Translations under genes and position numbers: made by a program
NCBI RefSeq assembly: GCF_001540865.1
Contig: NC_033627.1
Span: 11,819,186 to 11,883,185 of the forward strand
Length of the DNA stretch: 64,000 nucleotides
Source: Ananas comosus
Lineage: Eukaryota; Streptophyta; Magnoliopsida; Poales; Bromeliaceae
Direction: 5' to 3'
Notes under the pieces: model-generated
Told to the model about the DNA's origin: nothing
What the model saw: the letters and a program-made list of their open reading frames with translations, nothing else
Database searches by the model: none
Shown: positions 37,678 through 49,855 of the stretch, piece by piece
Layout: every line of letters begins with the position of its first letter
Position numbering within the stretch: position 1 is the stretch's first letter

Positions 37678-40600
37678 TCAGCAATTTGCGGGTCTAATGT
37701 CCAGTAAGAAGAGAGCCGGTTCGTGTTTCGCGGCGCATCCATACTTAAATGCAGTGTATTTTCTGTGAACCCCTGTGAGACTCCCTTGTCCTGCTCTTTG
37801 ATGAAACTCCACCATTGCTTTAGAGCATTCTCTGTAAGAAGAAGAGATTTATAACAAAGGAAACATACATATGAGTGATATGTTTTTTTTACTGTAAAAG
37901 GGCTCTAAGCTAAGNATTACAAAAAAAAAAAAATTTTATAAATACTCGTTTTTTCTCTTTTCTTTTCTAACTTTTAAAAACCTATATTTTACCTTTTTAA
38001 TATTTCAAATTATTGCATTTAGTACTTCTCCGTCAGATTCTTATGATTTATACCGAAAATACTCTTCAAAATATCTTATTTTATAAAAAAAGTAAGAATA
38101 ATTTGGTTATTTTGTTCTCTTCATTAACACCGTAACTCCTGAATGCATTTTTGAAAGTTTAAAGGAAGAAAATATAAATTTTTTAAAGTTAGGAAAGAAA
38201 AGTGAAAAAAATGAGTGTTTATAGAGGAACTTTTTGGAATTGAGCAAAAAAAAAAGCCAATTAAATTGACCCCTTGTTTAAATGCATCCTCATGCAAAAA
38301 CTTACCTAAGAATTTTGCAAAATGTGTATAAATTATTGGATTAAATACACTTTATTTCTTGAACTTTCTTATCTATTGTAATTCCATCTCTGACCTGTTT
38401 GAAGAAAAATAAAATAAAATAAAATAAAATAAATAAACAATACGTTATCTTTTCCTACTAGAAAAATTGTTTAGACTTGTTTCAAGTAAAACGAGTAAAA
38501 TATATATCTTTTTTTTTTTTGAACATAGAACACTTTGGTATTTTTCATGGTCAGGGACGGAATTGCAAAAATGAGAAACTCAGAAGCTATGTGTTTAAGT
38601 AAGAAGTGTGACCTAATTATACAATTTAGATAAAAACATATATAATTTTTCTGAATTATGGATAATTTTGATTCGGCTATCCAATCTTTTAAAATTTTGA
38701 TTTTACTTTTCAATCTTTCAATTTATTTGATTTGAATAAGTCAACATCATTTTGACTTTAAAAAATTCGAATGCATCGTTTATCTTTACCTGCTTAGTTA
38801 TTATATTTCATGTAATTCTCGCAACTATAGAAATTTATTAAAATAAATAATTAGCGTGAAATTTAAAGTTAAAGCACCGTTGACGACGTCAAATTAAATA
38901 AATTGAAAGTTCGAATAGTAAAATTAAAATTTTAAGAGGTCTGTACCATCCGAGTATCTTTATAAAATTAAAACTTTCAAGTATAAACATTACGAAATAT
39001 CTTTATATATAAATTGATATTACCAAAATAATATTTACTATTGACAGAATCAGGGATGAAGCTAGAAATTAAGATTCGGAGGGCCAATATGTAAGTTTGG
39101 CAGAGAAGTTGTAGAATAGTAAGGAAAAGAATTTTTCAGATTCACTGACTATCTATTGCTAGCGACAATAGCGACAATGTGCTCAAGGAGGAGCAAGACT
39201 ATAAAAACTGAAGAAAAAGGGCCGAGGGGTTTGGAAAAAGATTGGGACACAAGTTGTATTAAAAAAATCAATTTGGCCCCCCTAAAATTGAAATTGTAAT
39301 ATTTAAATTTTTACCATAAAGGACTTGTATGTAATTTTTAGGGTTAATCTCATACAGGGTCCTGCAAACAAAGTGAATGACAAATATATTCTTACAAAGT
39401 TCAACTTTCATATATTGTCCCTACAAAAGTTTTAATATTTTTAAATATATCCCTCTGATTTATTACCGTTAGAGAACCATTTATATTTTCAATTTTGTCA
39501 TCACAAATACGTCCCTTCAAAAACCATAACAGTATAATATAAGACAAGTAAAAATGTCAAAAACTAACTAGGGTTAAGTATTTAACCTATAGTTAACTAA
39601 ATTTTTCTAATGAATTCTAACGGCAGGAATATATTTGAAAACATCAGGACTTTAACATGGACAACAGATGAAAGTTAAACTTTACAGAAATATACTTGTC
39701 ATCCACTATATCCGTAGAAACCTGTATGAAATTAACCCTTAAATTTACTATAAATGACTTATATGTAAATTTTAAAAATTGAGAGGGCCATGGTCACTGT
39801 GAGAGCCTCACTTCAGCTGCTCCGTCACTAGATAGAACATATACATTGAATCTAATCATACTTTAAACTCTAGCGATCGCAAAGAAAAAGCTCTAGCAAA
39901 ATCAATTCCGAATTCAAATTAGAGACTTAATTTAGAAAGGAGGGGGGGNGGGGGGGGGGGGGGGGAGGAAAAGAAGTGCTCACAAAAGTTGCTCTTCTGA
40001 GTACATGGTGTGCATCTTACAAGCTTTGCTCCAGTGCTTGAACCCACTGAGTGTGCTCTGAGCAGTGTAAATTGCTGCAGCGGCCAAGTGCGAAGGGCGA
40101 AATTTGAGCATTTGGTACTCCACAAGGGAGAGCTCAATGAGGAAAAATGATAGGAGCTCTACCTGGCTCAAATTTAAAGAGGGAAAAAAATAATAATAAT
40201 GATAATAATAAATGAAAAAAAGATGTTATTATCTTTATGGTAATAATAATAAGGGTTAAATACATACAGATTCCTGTAAACATAGTAAATTATAAATATA
40301 TTTCTAAAAAGTTCAACTTTCATATGTTATTCTTATAAAAGTTCTAATATTTTCAAATATACTTATCTGGTTTGTTATTGTTAGAGAACTGTTTTATATT
40401 TTAACAGTAAATAAGTGAAATGTCAATTTCGACATCACAAATATTCTTATATGTTACAAAAAAAAAAGAAAATAAATAAAAAGAAAAAAAAAAAAGAAAA
40501 GAAAAGGTGAGGGGATCACTCACCTTCTTATCAGATTGAGCAGCCTTGAGGAACCTTCTCATGAAGACATAAGGAGTTGGCACAGACATGTTGAACTGCA

Positions 40601-43600
40601 GTGTGTTCACCATCAACCTCTCCTGAAGAAATTAACAAAGATAAGCAAATTTAATTTTAAAAAAATTAAAAAAAAGAAAATTTTAAAAAAAATTAGTTTT
40701 ATAATTAATATTTGTTATCTCTTTAAAAAGCGAAATAATCATTAAAATTACATGCCACCTACTTTCGCTTTTGAACTTCAGAAGCTAATTTAAGTAATTT
40801 CTCACTGAAACTTCATAATGGTCCTTCTAAACTCGAGGTCCGGAAACTCATTTCGGCCTTTCATTTCGTTCCAAAGCGCTAATCTTTTTATTTTGTGATC
40901 CTTTCAACTTTTTCTTCGAGACTTAAAAAAGTTATTTTACAAGTCAAGCCAAATAAACAAGCGATTGTTTTGTATCAAAAGAAGGATTTATTAGAAGTTT
41001 ATTCCTCAAATTTCGGTCTATATTTCAATTTTGTCTCTAAAATTTTAATTTTCAGGAAACAAAATAGCAATGATGCTGATGTGAGCACTGGTGTTAATGT
41101 GACATTTTGTTTAGCTGCAATAGGACTTGATTATTTCATAAAATAAAATTTATAGACTAAAATATTATAATTAATCCATATCAACTAGAGTTAAAAGTTA
41201 AACTTCAAGATCAAACTAAAGATCAAACTTGAAGTACATACTTGAAATGTAATTCAAATTTTTGAGTAATAAAAGGGTGTTTTGAAATTACGAAAACGAC
41301 TGCTGCGTCAGATGCTCTACATTTGCGATGATCTTATTACAAAAGATGACTTTAAACCATCTTTTCAGCTTAGGGACCGTTTGGTTGCACGTAGTTGCAA
41401 CTGCACTGCAGTTGTAACTACATGTAAATGCAAATTTCGTGTTTGGTTTAATGTATTTAACTCTAATTGCTGCAGTAAGAACTGCAGGAGGAGGCCCAAC
41501 TGCAGCAGTTCGAACTACACCCAAATTGGCTGCAGTTCCAACTACAGCAGTTGGAGAGAATAATTTTAAATAAAAGATATGCTTACCTCAATATTTTTTA
41601 AATAAAAATTATTATTATTTTTTTACATTGGAGGTAATCTCACCATCATATATATAAAATAATAAAATTTTAAAAATTATTTCTCAACTGCATGTAATCA
41701 AACAAATTATTTATACTTGCAGCGCTTTCTACTACATCCAACCAAACAAGATTCATGTAGTTATGACTATTGTATTTCCAACTGCATGCATCTCTAACTA
41801 CACTGCATTTATAATTACATCTAACCAAACGGCCCCTTAGTAATGATTGACGAATGACGACCGAACCTTCCTAAAAAGTTGAGTTACGGTCGAATTTACA
41901 GATACGTCAATCCAAACGCGCCCTCATAAATGTATAATTAATTCAAAAACAGGGTTTTTTTTTTTTTTGTTTACCATTTCGAGAACTTCCCCTCGCGTGT
42001 AGGCGCGATCGCAAATGAGCACAAGATCATCCACAACTGGAACACTGACTTCCTCATACTTGCATGCAAGAAGCATGGCTGTTACTCCCACCAACTGCAG
42101 CTTCTTCCTCACCACTGTTTGGAGTGCTAAGAATCTATCTATTACATTCACTGTGAGGAACAGTGTCTCCTCCATAAGCTCAAACTTGTAGTGCACCTGA
42201 GGAAACTCACATAATTTTTTTTTAAAAAAAAAAAGATATGAGAGTTTGAGAGTTTTCTTTTTTTTCTTTGAAAAATAAAAGAAGGGATCAAGTGGATTTA
42301 AATTTTGGGATTTTTTTTTTTTTTTTTGGGGTCATNTGTTTTCTAATTTTTAAATTCGTTGAAAAATTCGGCTTAAACGGATTCGGTATAAAATATAAAA
42401 TATAAAATATAAAATATAAGATAATCTATATTTAAATATAAAAATTATAAGTTTTTTATTCAGATTTTCAATAATTTGGGAATAATTTGCGAATAATTTG
42501 CGAATTATTCGGTTAGCCCAAAAATTCGCGATTAATTTTTTTTTTTTGGAAAAAAAAATTCGTAAATGAACCGTTTAATTCGGATTTCCAATAATTTGCG
42601 AATAATTCGTGAATTAACTAACAAAGCTACGTCCTCCGCAATAGTCCATATTTGGGTGCACGTGCATTTCCTTAAAAATCACATGTTGTAAAGATCTTTA
42701 GGATGCCAATGGATATGAATTTCTGAAATTTTATCTGAACCCAAATCTGAATAGGACAGGTTTACAGGATGCTAAACGAATATAATTTTGGATACGGATA
42801 TACGAAAAAATAAAAATTCAATGAGTTTGAATTCGGGTATGAATTTTATCTATAACAGATCTGAATCCGAACCAGAATTGATTTTGCATTGTAATATATA
42901 TATATGAATGTATGATGTTTTATTTTTTGAATTTATATTTTAAAAGTTTTAATTTTAATGTAACAAGTTTTGAAATATGGCAAATGGGAATAATTGGTTG
43001 TTGGATTGGGATTTTGGGGTTTTGAAAATTCGCCCCAAATCCGGCCCATTAACATCTCTAGGCATGTGCACAAACATAGACTACTCTTTTATTAATTATT
43101 AGATACAGGACTATTCACGTGTGAACTCTCAATATCTAAAAATTAATATCTATACCTCCTCACAAATTGCCCAAATTTGCATGTGCTTTAAAGAGATTCT
43201 CACATTAAAAAGTTTCCAAGGGGGGAGAGAGAGGCCTACAAGCAAATATAGACTATTTCCAAGGATAGAAGAGCAAATGTACCTTAGTTCTGAGGGTAAA
43301 AGTGCAAAACTTTAACTTCTAAAGGGTGTACATGCAAAAAATCCCTAGAAACTTTAAATTAAGTAAAAAAAAAAAAGTTTTTACCTCGATGAGCCAATCA
43401 ATAAGAATGGCTCGCATCTTCTCATTAATATCAAATTGGTTGGACATGTAATTGGGACACACACAACCCAAATCCTGTGAAAAAATAAAAATTAGAGATT
43501 TGTGTTTAGTTAATAATAAGCTAATATAGCGAAAATGTGACTAAACTTTACAAATAGTTTTGTTTTTAGTACAACTAAAAAGGTTTTAACATGGCTAGAA

Positions 43601-45445
43601 TAATGCAGAAAACCCCCTATAGATAGAATAAATATTCACTTTCCAAAGTTGAGACTATTTTTTACTCTTAAACTTATGTGCAAAGATATGTAAGTTTTTA
43701 GTGCACTGGGGCCCAGATCAAAAATATATAAATTGAAGCAAATTTGATGAACTTTGTAAAGGGAATAAATAGTATGTAAATTTTCATATTCAAGGACCAA
43801 AGTGGAAATCACAATATTTATAGGGGGATTTCTGCAATTTTGCATTCTTATTTGGTGAACTTTGTAGAGGGAAAGATGTAGGTTTTTATACTCAGGGACC
43901 AAAATGGAAAGATCACAATATTTATTTATGCAACTCACCATTTTGATGCTTCGAAACAAAAATATATAAATTGACGCAAACTTGACGCACTTCGTAAAGA
44001 AAATAAATAGCATGTAGGTTTTTGTACTCAGGGGCACAAATGGAAATCACAATAACTACAGGGGGCTTTCTGCAATTTTGCGTTTTGAAGCATCAAACTA
44101 AAATTATATTAATTGAAGCAAATTTGATGAAATAAAGGGTAAAAAGAAAAAAGAAAAAAATCTCACCTCAGTCCTTCTATAAAAGTTATAAATGTCTTGA
44201 ACATAATCAACCACAGCAAGTGGGTTACTTGAATCACAGCTATCAATTTCTGGAACTTCCTCCTCTTCCTCTTCTAGATCTTCCATTTCAATCTCTTCTA
44301 TCTCAATATTCACCTGACACGAGTGTTTCGCAATCTTTAATAAGTGATCATCTCGCTAGTAATTGTTGTCGATTAATTTATCATCTTAATTTCGATTGTA
44401 AAATTTTCGGACTTGTTTTGTCCAACTGAAGTTTTTACTGAAGTACTGTTAGAGCAGAACTATTTCGAAAAATCAGTTCAGTAAAATTCTCCTAAATTGC
44501 TTCGCATTGTAATGTAAGCATACTTAATTGGCCAAGTACGCCTAGTTGCTGCTTCTCAATGCTGAGAGAAGTTGTTTCAGAAGCCATGATGAATACTACT
44601 CCTTAATAGAGAATGTGGCGCATTTTTTTAAGAAAAGATGTTAGTAGCAACCTCTTCTTCTTTGGTCTCTTCGACATCTCTCAAGATGAAATTCTGGTAA
44701 GTACTCGAGCTCGTCGCAATCGAGAACTGTAAAATTGACAATTCAAATTGTTAGTTTGGAGGGATTGAACTAACATTATGTGACATTGCTCAGTGGTTTA
44801 GCTTCTGATCTGAGATTAGATTAGATTAGATTAGATTAGATTAGATTACCTGCAGGTGATCATCAGTTCTTGATTGGTTTGCTAAAGTGGCAGCAAATCT
44901 CCTGCAATTCATGAACAGATTTGAGCAAAATTTACACAAAATGTTTCAACAAAAGAAGAGAGTGAGGATCTTCTCAAACCTCGTAATCGGTCGGTCTGCG
45001 AGAAAAACACATTGTTTCTTATCATCTGTGGCATTTTCACTACAAAAAAAAAAGAGAGTAGGAGAAGAAGCATTAGAAATTGTGCTTATTGATTTCAAAA
45101 TAATCTAAGATCAGTAACAAAATGTATGAGTTATATATTACTCTGATAATCCCCTCTTTCTCACTGCATTAGGATTCTGAGGGGCTCCCGCGAGGTTTCC
45201 GATGTCGCGCAACGCTCTTCGGTCGCTGTTATTCGCCGTTCGCGCTCCGAATCTCACTCCCTCCATCGGAGCCGCTTCTTGGGCTTCACCAAAATCAATC
45301 GAAAACTCGTTGGTTTTGCGCGAAATCAAAGAATCTATCTTGGAGATGTGAAGTACTCTAATTAAGCTGAGAAACTATAGAAGATAGTAATTAGTAAATG
45401 AGATCTACCTCGCAAGCTTGCGATGTTCTCGCGAGATCTATCCAT
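37678..45445 (-). CDS. CYCB2: G2/mitotic-specific cyclin, B2 type
   Basis: Eleven exons: 45409-45445, 45142-45334, 44980-45039, 44850-44901, 44652-44726, 44167-44313, 43385-43474, 41975-42196, 40524-40622, 39984-40162, 37678-37831. Phases agree and give 435 residues. A destruction box RRALRDIGN lies at 51-59, the target for APC/C degradation after metaphase. A Glu-rich run is at about 150-160. The cyclin box N-half begins around 175, with [19 protein letters not shown] (208 on), which contacts CDK. The C-half (about 302-420) ends in [14 protein letters not shown]. The protein drives entry to mitosis with CDKB/CDKA. Introns are long and repeat-filled; three single-n gaps (37915, 39949, 42336) fall in introns, so intron lengths are unreliable. 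The start MDRSRENI is typical of B2 cyclins. Confidence 0.95.
37917..38240. mobile_element. foldback repeat, family G, in the last cyclin intron
   Basis: The left half (TTATAAATACTCGTTTTTTC) is inverted at the right (GAGTGTTTATAGAGG). A related copy is at 46711-47072. Starts next to the n at 37915, so the left end may be incomplete. Confidence 0.6.
38406..38438. repeat. (AAAAT)n microsatellite
   Basis: Several AAAAT/AATAA pentamers in the last cyclin intron. Confidence 0.9.
38620..38965. mobile_element. foldback repeat, family F copy
   Basis: Matches the family F copy at 26621-26935, including inverted halves around CAATTTATTTGATTTGA and CAAATTAAATAAATTG. It is inside a cyclin intron. Confidence 0.55.
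39341..39738. mobile_element. family C MITE copy in cyclin intron
   Basis: About 398 bp from GGGTTAATCTCATACAGG to CCTGTATGAAATTAACCC, inverted ends, same body as 31759-32169. Target duplication is not clear at this copy. Confidence 0.75.
40253..40445. mobile_element. truncated family C MITE in cyclin intron
   Basis: Starts GGGTTAAATACATACAG and follows the family C body for about 190 bases before ending without the right terminus. Confidence 0.6.
41373..41836. mobile_element. 464-bp MITE with TTA target duplication (Tourist-like) in cyclin intron
   Basis: Ends GGGACCGTTTGGTT and AACCAAACGGCCCC are inverted, flanked by TTA at 41370-41372 and 41837-41839. A 3-bp TTA duplication fits PIF/Harbinger Tourist elements. 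The body carries many CTGCAGTT/AACTGCAG motifs. The Cys/Asn-rich open frame across it is a repeat artefact. Confidence 0.75.
42300..43100. other. low-complexity cyclin intron segment
   Basis: AAAATAT pentamer runs (about 42391-42420), repeated AATTCG-type words and poly-T around the n at 42336. No coding signal. Confidence 0.5.
44816..44849. repeat. (TTAGA)n microsatellite beside a cyclin splice donor
   Basis: Seven or so GATTA units end right at the donor of the exon 44850-44901. On the coding strand they read TAATC, so the donor GTAATC is the first unit. Length change here would not move the donor but would shift intron composition. Confidence 0.85.
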
Positions 45446-45732
45446 TCTTGATTCCTGTAACAACATGGTCACATAATTGTTAGGAAGAAGAAACAGGATT
45501 CAATTCAAGCATATAAACTACTAGATCTTGGAGGTGAAATGAAAAGAATTTGAGAAAAAAAATGATGAAAAATCAAGAGAAAGGCCACTAAAAATTCAAA
45601 TTTGATAGGAATCCGGATGGTGAAATGGATCAAAACCTCGGAAAATCTCTGTGCTGTAACTCCTATAAGTTCATAAATCTCCAATGTGGTGTTTGATTTA
45701 AATTCCTAGAGAGAGAAAGAATCACTCACTCA

Positions 45733-45759
45733 CTCTCTCTCTCTCTCTCTCTCTCTCTA
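45733..45759. repeat. (CT)n microsatellite upstream of cyclin
   Basis: About 13 CT units (GA on the coding strand) roughly 290 bases upstream of the cyclin start, likely in the 5' leader or core promoter. Confidence 0.85.
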
Positions 45760-46026
45760 GATCTAAGGTGAGGAACATAAGAAAGGAAAGGGACAAACGA
45801 AGGGGTGCGGAAATAAATGAATAAATAAAGTAGGTGAAAAATGTACGGAGAGCCCTCAACTATAGAGGATTTTGATAGACGCCCATCAATTTTAGTTTTT
45901 TTTTTTTTTTTTAAGGTGAGCTATTCTTGTTAGTTAAATCAATAATAATGTTAAATTTTAATTGCTTTAATTCTTAGCTCTTAGCCATTAATCACTTTAG
46001 ATTTATTTGCTAAAGTATGTTAAAAA

Positions 46027-46345
46027 AGGGTAAACTTCAAATACCATTCCTATAGTTTCGCACTTTCTCACTTAAGTATTCTGTGGTTTAAAGTGTACTA
46101 ATTTAGTACCTCGTGGTTTCTTTTTTTTTTTTTCATCAGCTCCTCCATTAATATTTCATTAAATTATATACAAAAAACTTCAAATATCCTACTTAGGTTT
46201 GTCGAATATTTTCTTTAGTATCTTTTAGTTTCAACTAATTACTGATTTAATGAAAAAAATTAGTAGAGAAAATAATAAAAAGAGAAAAAATAAAAACACT
46301 AGTTACTAAATTGATACATTTTAAATCACATGGTAAGTGAGGGGC
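46027..46345. mobile_element. foldback MITE, family A copy 3 (degraded right end)
   Basis: The left end AGGGTAAACTTCAAATACC and the internal phrase TTAAATTATATACAAAAAACTT match copies at 5494 and 32606. The right end is eroded and no target duplication can be seen. Confidence 0.7.
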
Positions 46346-49300
46346 ACATGTCAGAATACTAAACGTTCAGGGGGTTGTTCGTACATTTTTACGCCTTCAT
46401 TTTAAAAACCCAACGGCCAGTGAATTGTAGCCGTTGGATGGGATTGTATCGGAACGTGTAATAGTAGGGTTTGACGCTTTTGAGGGCATTTAATTTAACG
46501 GCTATATTTGGAGCATGTGCTTTCAAATTTTCTGTGAGGGGTGTTGCTTAGGTTTAAAGCCTACTACAAATTAATTTAAGTTGGTCACCTTTTTTTAATG
46601 CCTTACTCAGATTACTCACCACCTTTTCTTTTTTCTTTTTTCTTTTATTTTATTGCCTACGCTATCTTTGTTCTTACTCTATGGTTTATTAAATATAATA
46701 ATAGGCTAAATTACAAAAAAAAAAATTTATAAATATTTGCTTTTTCACTTTCTCTTTCTAATTTTTTAAAAATCTATATTTTATCCTTTCAGCATTTCAA
46801 ATTGTTGCATTTAGCCCTCCTCCGTCAGAGTTCCATCAATATTCCGTCTATTTTTTATAATTTATACCGAAAATATTTTTTTAACGGACAAAAATATATT
46901 AAAAAATTATTTTTTTATAGAAGGGTAATTTGGCCATTTTGCTTTTTTCATTAACACTTTACCTCCTAAAAACATTTCTAAAATTTTAAGGGGGTAACAT
47001 GTATGTTTTTGAAAGTCAAGAAAAAAAAGTGAAAAACTGAGTATTTACAGAGAAGTTTTCTGTAACTTAACCAATATAATAAATTAGAAATATTGTTTTC
47101 TCTCATAGTTAAAGTTTTTGAAGAACAACGACGGTTTTAAATAACTTTGACATATTATTAGAGCAAAATGAATTGCGTCCAACTATTTTGTTGATATAAT
47201 TAACTTCGTATCATTTTATTCAAATCCACGTCTCGGACTTATCAAAATATTTTGAGCGCGGGTGTGAGGAACATTGTTGAATTCATACATTAGAAACACC
47301 ATTCTATCTTATAGTTAAAGTTTTTGAAGAACAACAATCTTTTCAAATTACTTTAATAACATGTTAGTAGAACAGGAGGCATTTAGTTTGAATCCCACTA
47401 GTTTTCTGATACAAATAATTTTCTGCTATTTAATTCAAATCCACATCTTGAACTTATCAAAATATTTCGAGTTCGAACATAGGGAAGAGTGTTGAATATA
47501 TAAATTAAAAATATCATTCTCTGGCCACGCAACCCTTTGGAACAATGATTGTTTCAAATTACTTTATCATCTTTATTCCTCTTATTTTTTTATGACGTAG
47601 GCCTTGTTTGAATGTAAGAATATCCTATTTAGTTTATTTTTTCAATTTATTTAAAAAATATATAATATTTGATAAATAAAAAATATGATCAAATGTTCAT
47701 AATAAGTATCGTATTTTACCTTTTAAGTCAATTTTTCAAAAGAAGAAAAGTTATCTCACAAATAAATATACTATCTAACTAAACCATTGATGCCAAAAGC
47801 ATTCAAGAAGCTAAAACTCAAACTTGTAATTTGTAATCAGACAATAAAATTTTCATATGGAATAAGTTATTATTGAATATTTTATTTCGACATCCAAGTA
47901 GGATCGTAACCCTAAAAATATTTTTTAGAAATTTGAATGAATTATTCAAATACATCTTTCGTGATTGTGAGTTAAGATAAGATGAGTTGATAGATCTTAA
48001 AAGTTATGATTTGATAGACATTAAAAGTTTTGACTTGATAAAAAAAAATAGTGGATTTTATGTACAGGGTATTTATATTACGCTTTGAATGTCGAATAAT
48101 ATATTTATGTATCCAAATAGACCCATAATGATTTCCACTCAACCAGAAATTAATAAAAAAAAATTTCAGTAACAAATATTTTATACAAATAAAACTAAAA
48201 GTTTATTTCTATAACAAATATTGTATATAAGAAAATTATCATTTTTAAAGTAAATGATCATAAATATTCTGTGACATATTTTCGAATTCAAGTGATCATA
48301 TTATTTTTCATTAGATCTATTTAACCTTTGATGGTTCCATGGGACCAGTGAGATAAGAGACCACACCACAAAACAATACTTGCTTTGGTAAAAAGCAAGT
48401 ATTGTACAAGAGTGAAGCTTGAATTTTTTAAAAAAAAAGTAAAAAATGTATTAAACTTATCTGTTAATTTTATTACTCAATAGGCAAAGCTTTTACAAGA
48501 ATGAAGTTTGAATTAAAAAAAAAGATAAAAATGTATAAAACTTAACTGAACTATAGATTACTTTGATTCGACTATCTGATCTTCTAAAATTTTGACTTTA
48601 TTGCTCAATATTTTAATTTGTTTGATTTCAGTGATTTGAGGTTGTTCGGGTATAAAATTTAAGCTAATTATTTATTTTAATAAACTTATAGTTACATAAA
48701 TTATGATTATTATTATTATTATTATTATTGTTATTATATAAATTAAAGGGCAGTTAGGTCATGACTTTAGAGGACCTAAGAACACATGTTTTCCTACCTC
48801 TCCCGCCTTCACTATATTGCATGCATCCGATCTATTAAAATATCACATGCATTAAACCTGTTTTTTTAATTATTAATATTTTTAAACTAAAATATAATTT
48901 AATAGATATAATCTATACCACATAAAAAGCATATATGGTGTAGATTACGTAGAAATAATCTCGAATTTTTATGTTTGATCCCCGAAAATAAGATGGTTAA
49001 GGGGCTCTTTGGCAGCGGAAATTCGGAGAGCGAGAAGTTTGTGGTTTTATGAACTTAACATTGTCCGTCACCCCACTGAAGTCGAAGGCTAGTCTCCATA
49101 TAATTGTGAGTGAGAGTCCAAGTGATCTTGCAACTTTGATGCTGAAACAAATATCAATGCCTACGACTTTCTCGAAGTTACGAATTCCACATATGAGATC
49201 CACAAAAACATATATGCCCTAGACTCGGATATTATCACAGCATATTAAGGTGAAGATGCATTTATGATCCACAGTTGTTATACCCTAATTTTTTTAGGAT

Positions 49301-49855
49301 AAGTTGGTCACACCTGTCAAAGTTACCAGCTTGTAAATCAGTCATTAACTTTTGAAGTTGGAGAATAGATTCAGAAGTTGCAGCTACAAAAGGAAGCAAT
49401 ATCTTTATCTTTCAGACAACATTATTTCCCCCTAAACTTATTTTACGAAACTTCATCTTAATCATAGATTCCTAAATTAGGTTGAAATATAATAGAATAA
49501 TTTGTAGTGAAGAGGTATCAAAATTATCAGTAAGGCGCGGTTTTTAATCTTATTATTAACAAAAGTACAAAATGCTTTAATCATCTACTTAAGTGATTAA
49601 ATCATCGATTGGTGCGCAGCAGCAAACTAATGTTTCAGAAGCAAACTCAGGCAAAAGAAAGAAATTTCTCCAAAGATTGCACATAATAATGAAAGATTAA
49701 TCGGCAACCAACTTCAACAAGAAATAGAGCAAATAGCTAGCATTAGTTAATAAATATTCACGTATTTCATAACAATTGCAATAAACAAGCATCTTGCGAG
49801 ATCAGAGCATAGATGACATATAACTAACGAAGAAAATGCAAACTCTCAAAACTAC
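46346..49855. other. intergenic region with repeats, no gene seen
   Basis: Contains a family G foldback copy (46711-47072), a GGCCTTGTTTGAATG element (47602-48124) with inverted end CATCCAAA-type, a 13-bp hairpin (48374-48404), a partial family F copy (48536-48690) and an (ATT)n run near 48708-48730. The short open frame at 48997-49203 resembles nothing I know. Confidence 0.55.

Noticed and set aside
41282..41563. Cys/Asn-rich small protein
   Set aside because: Produced by repeated CTGCAGTT/AACTACA motifs of a MITE in a cyclin intron.
44816..44849. CRISPR-like short regular repeat
   Set aside because: A simple TTAGA microsatellite in a plant intron with no spacers.
48997..49203. 68-residue open frame
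   Set aside because: No recognisable domain or start context; could be a decayed fragment but not supportable.
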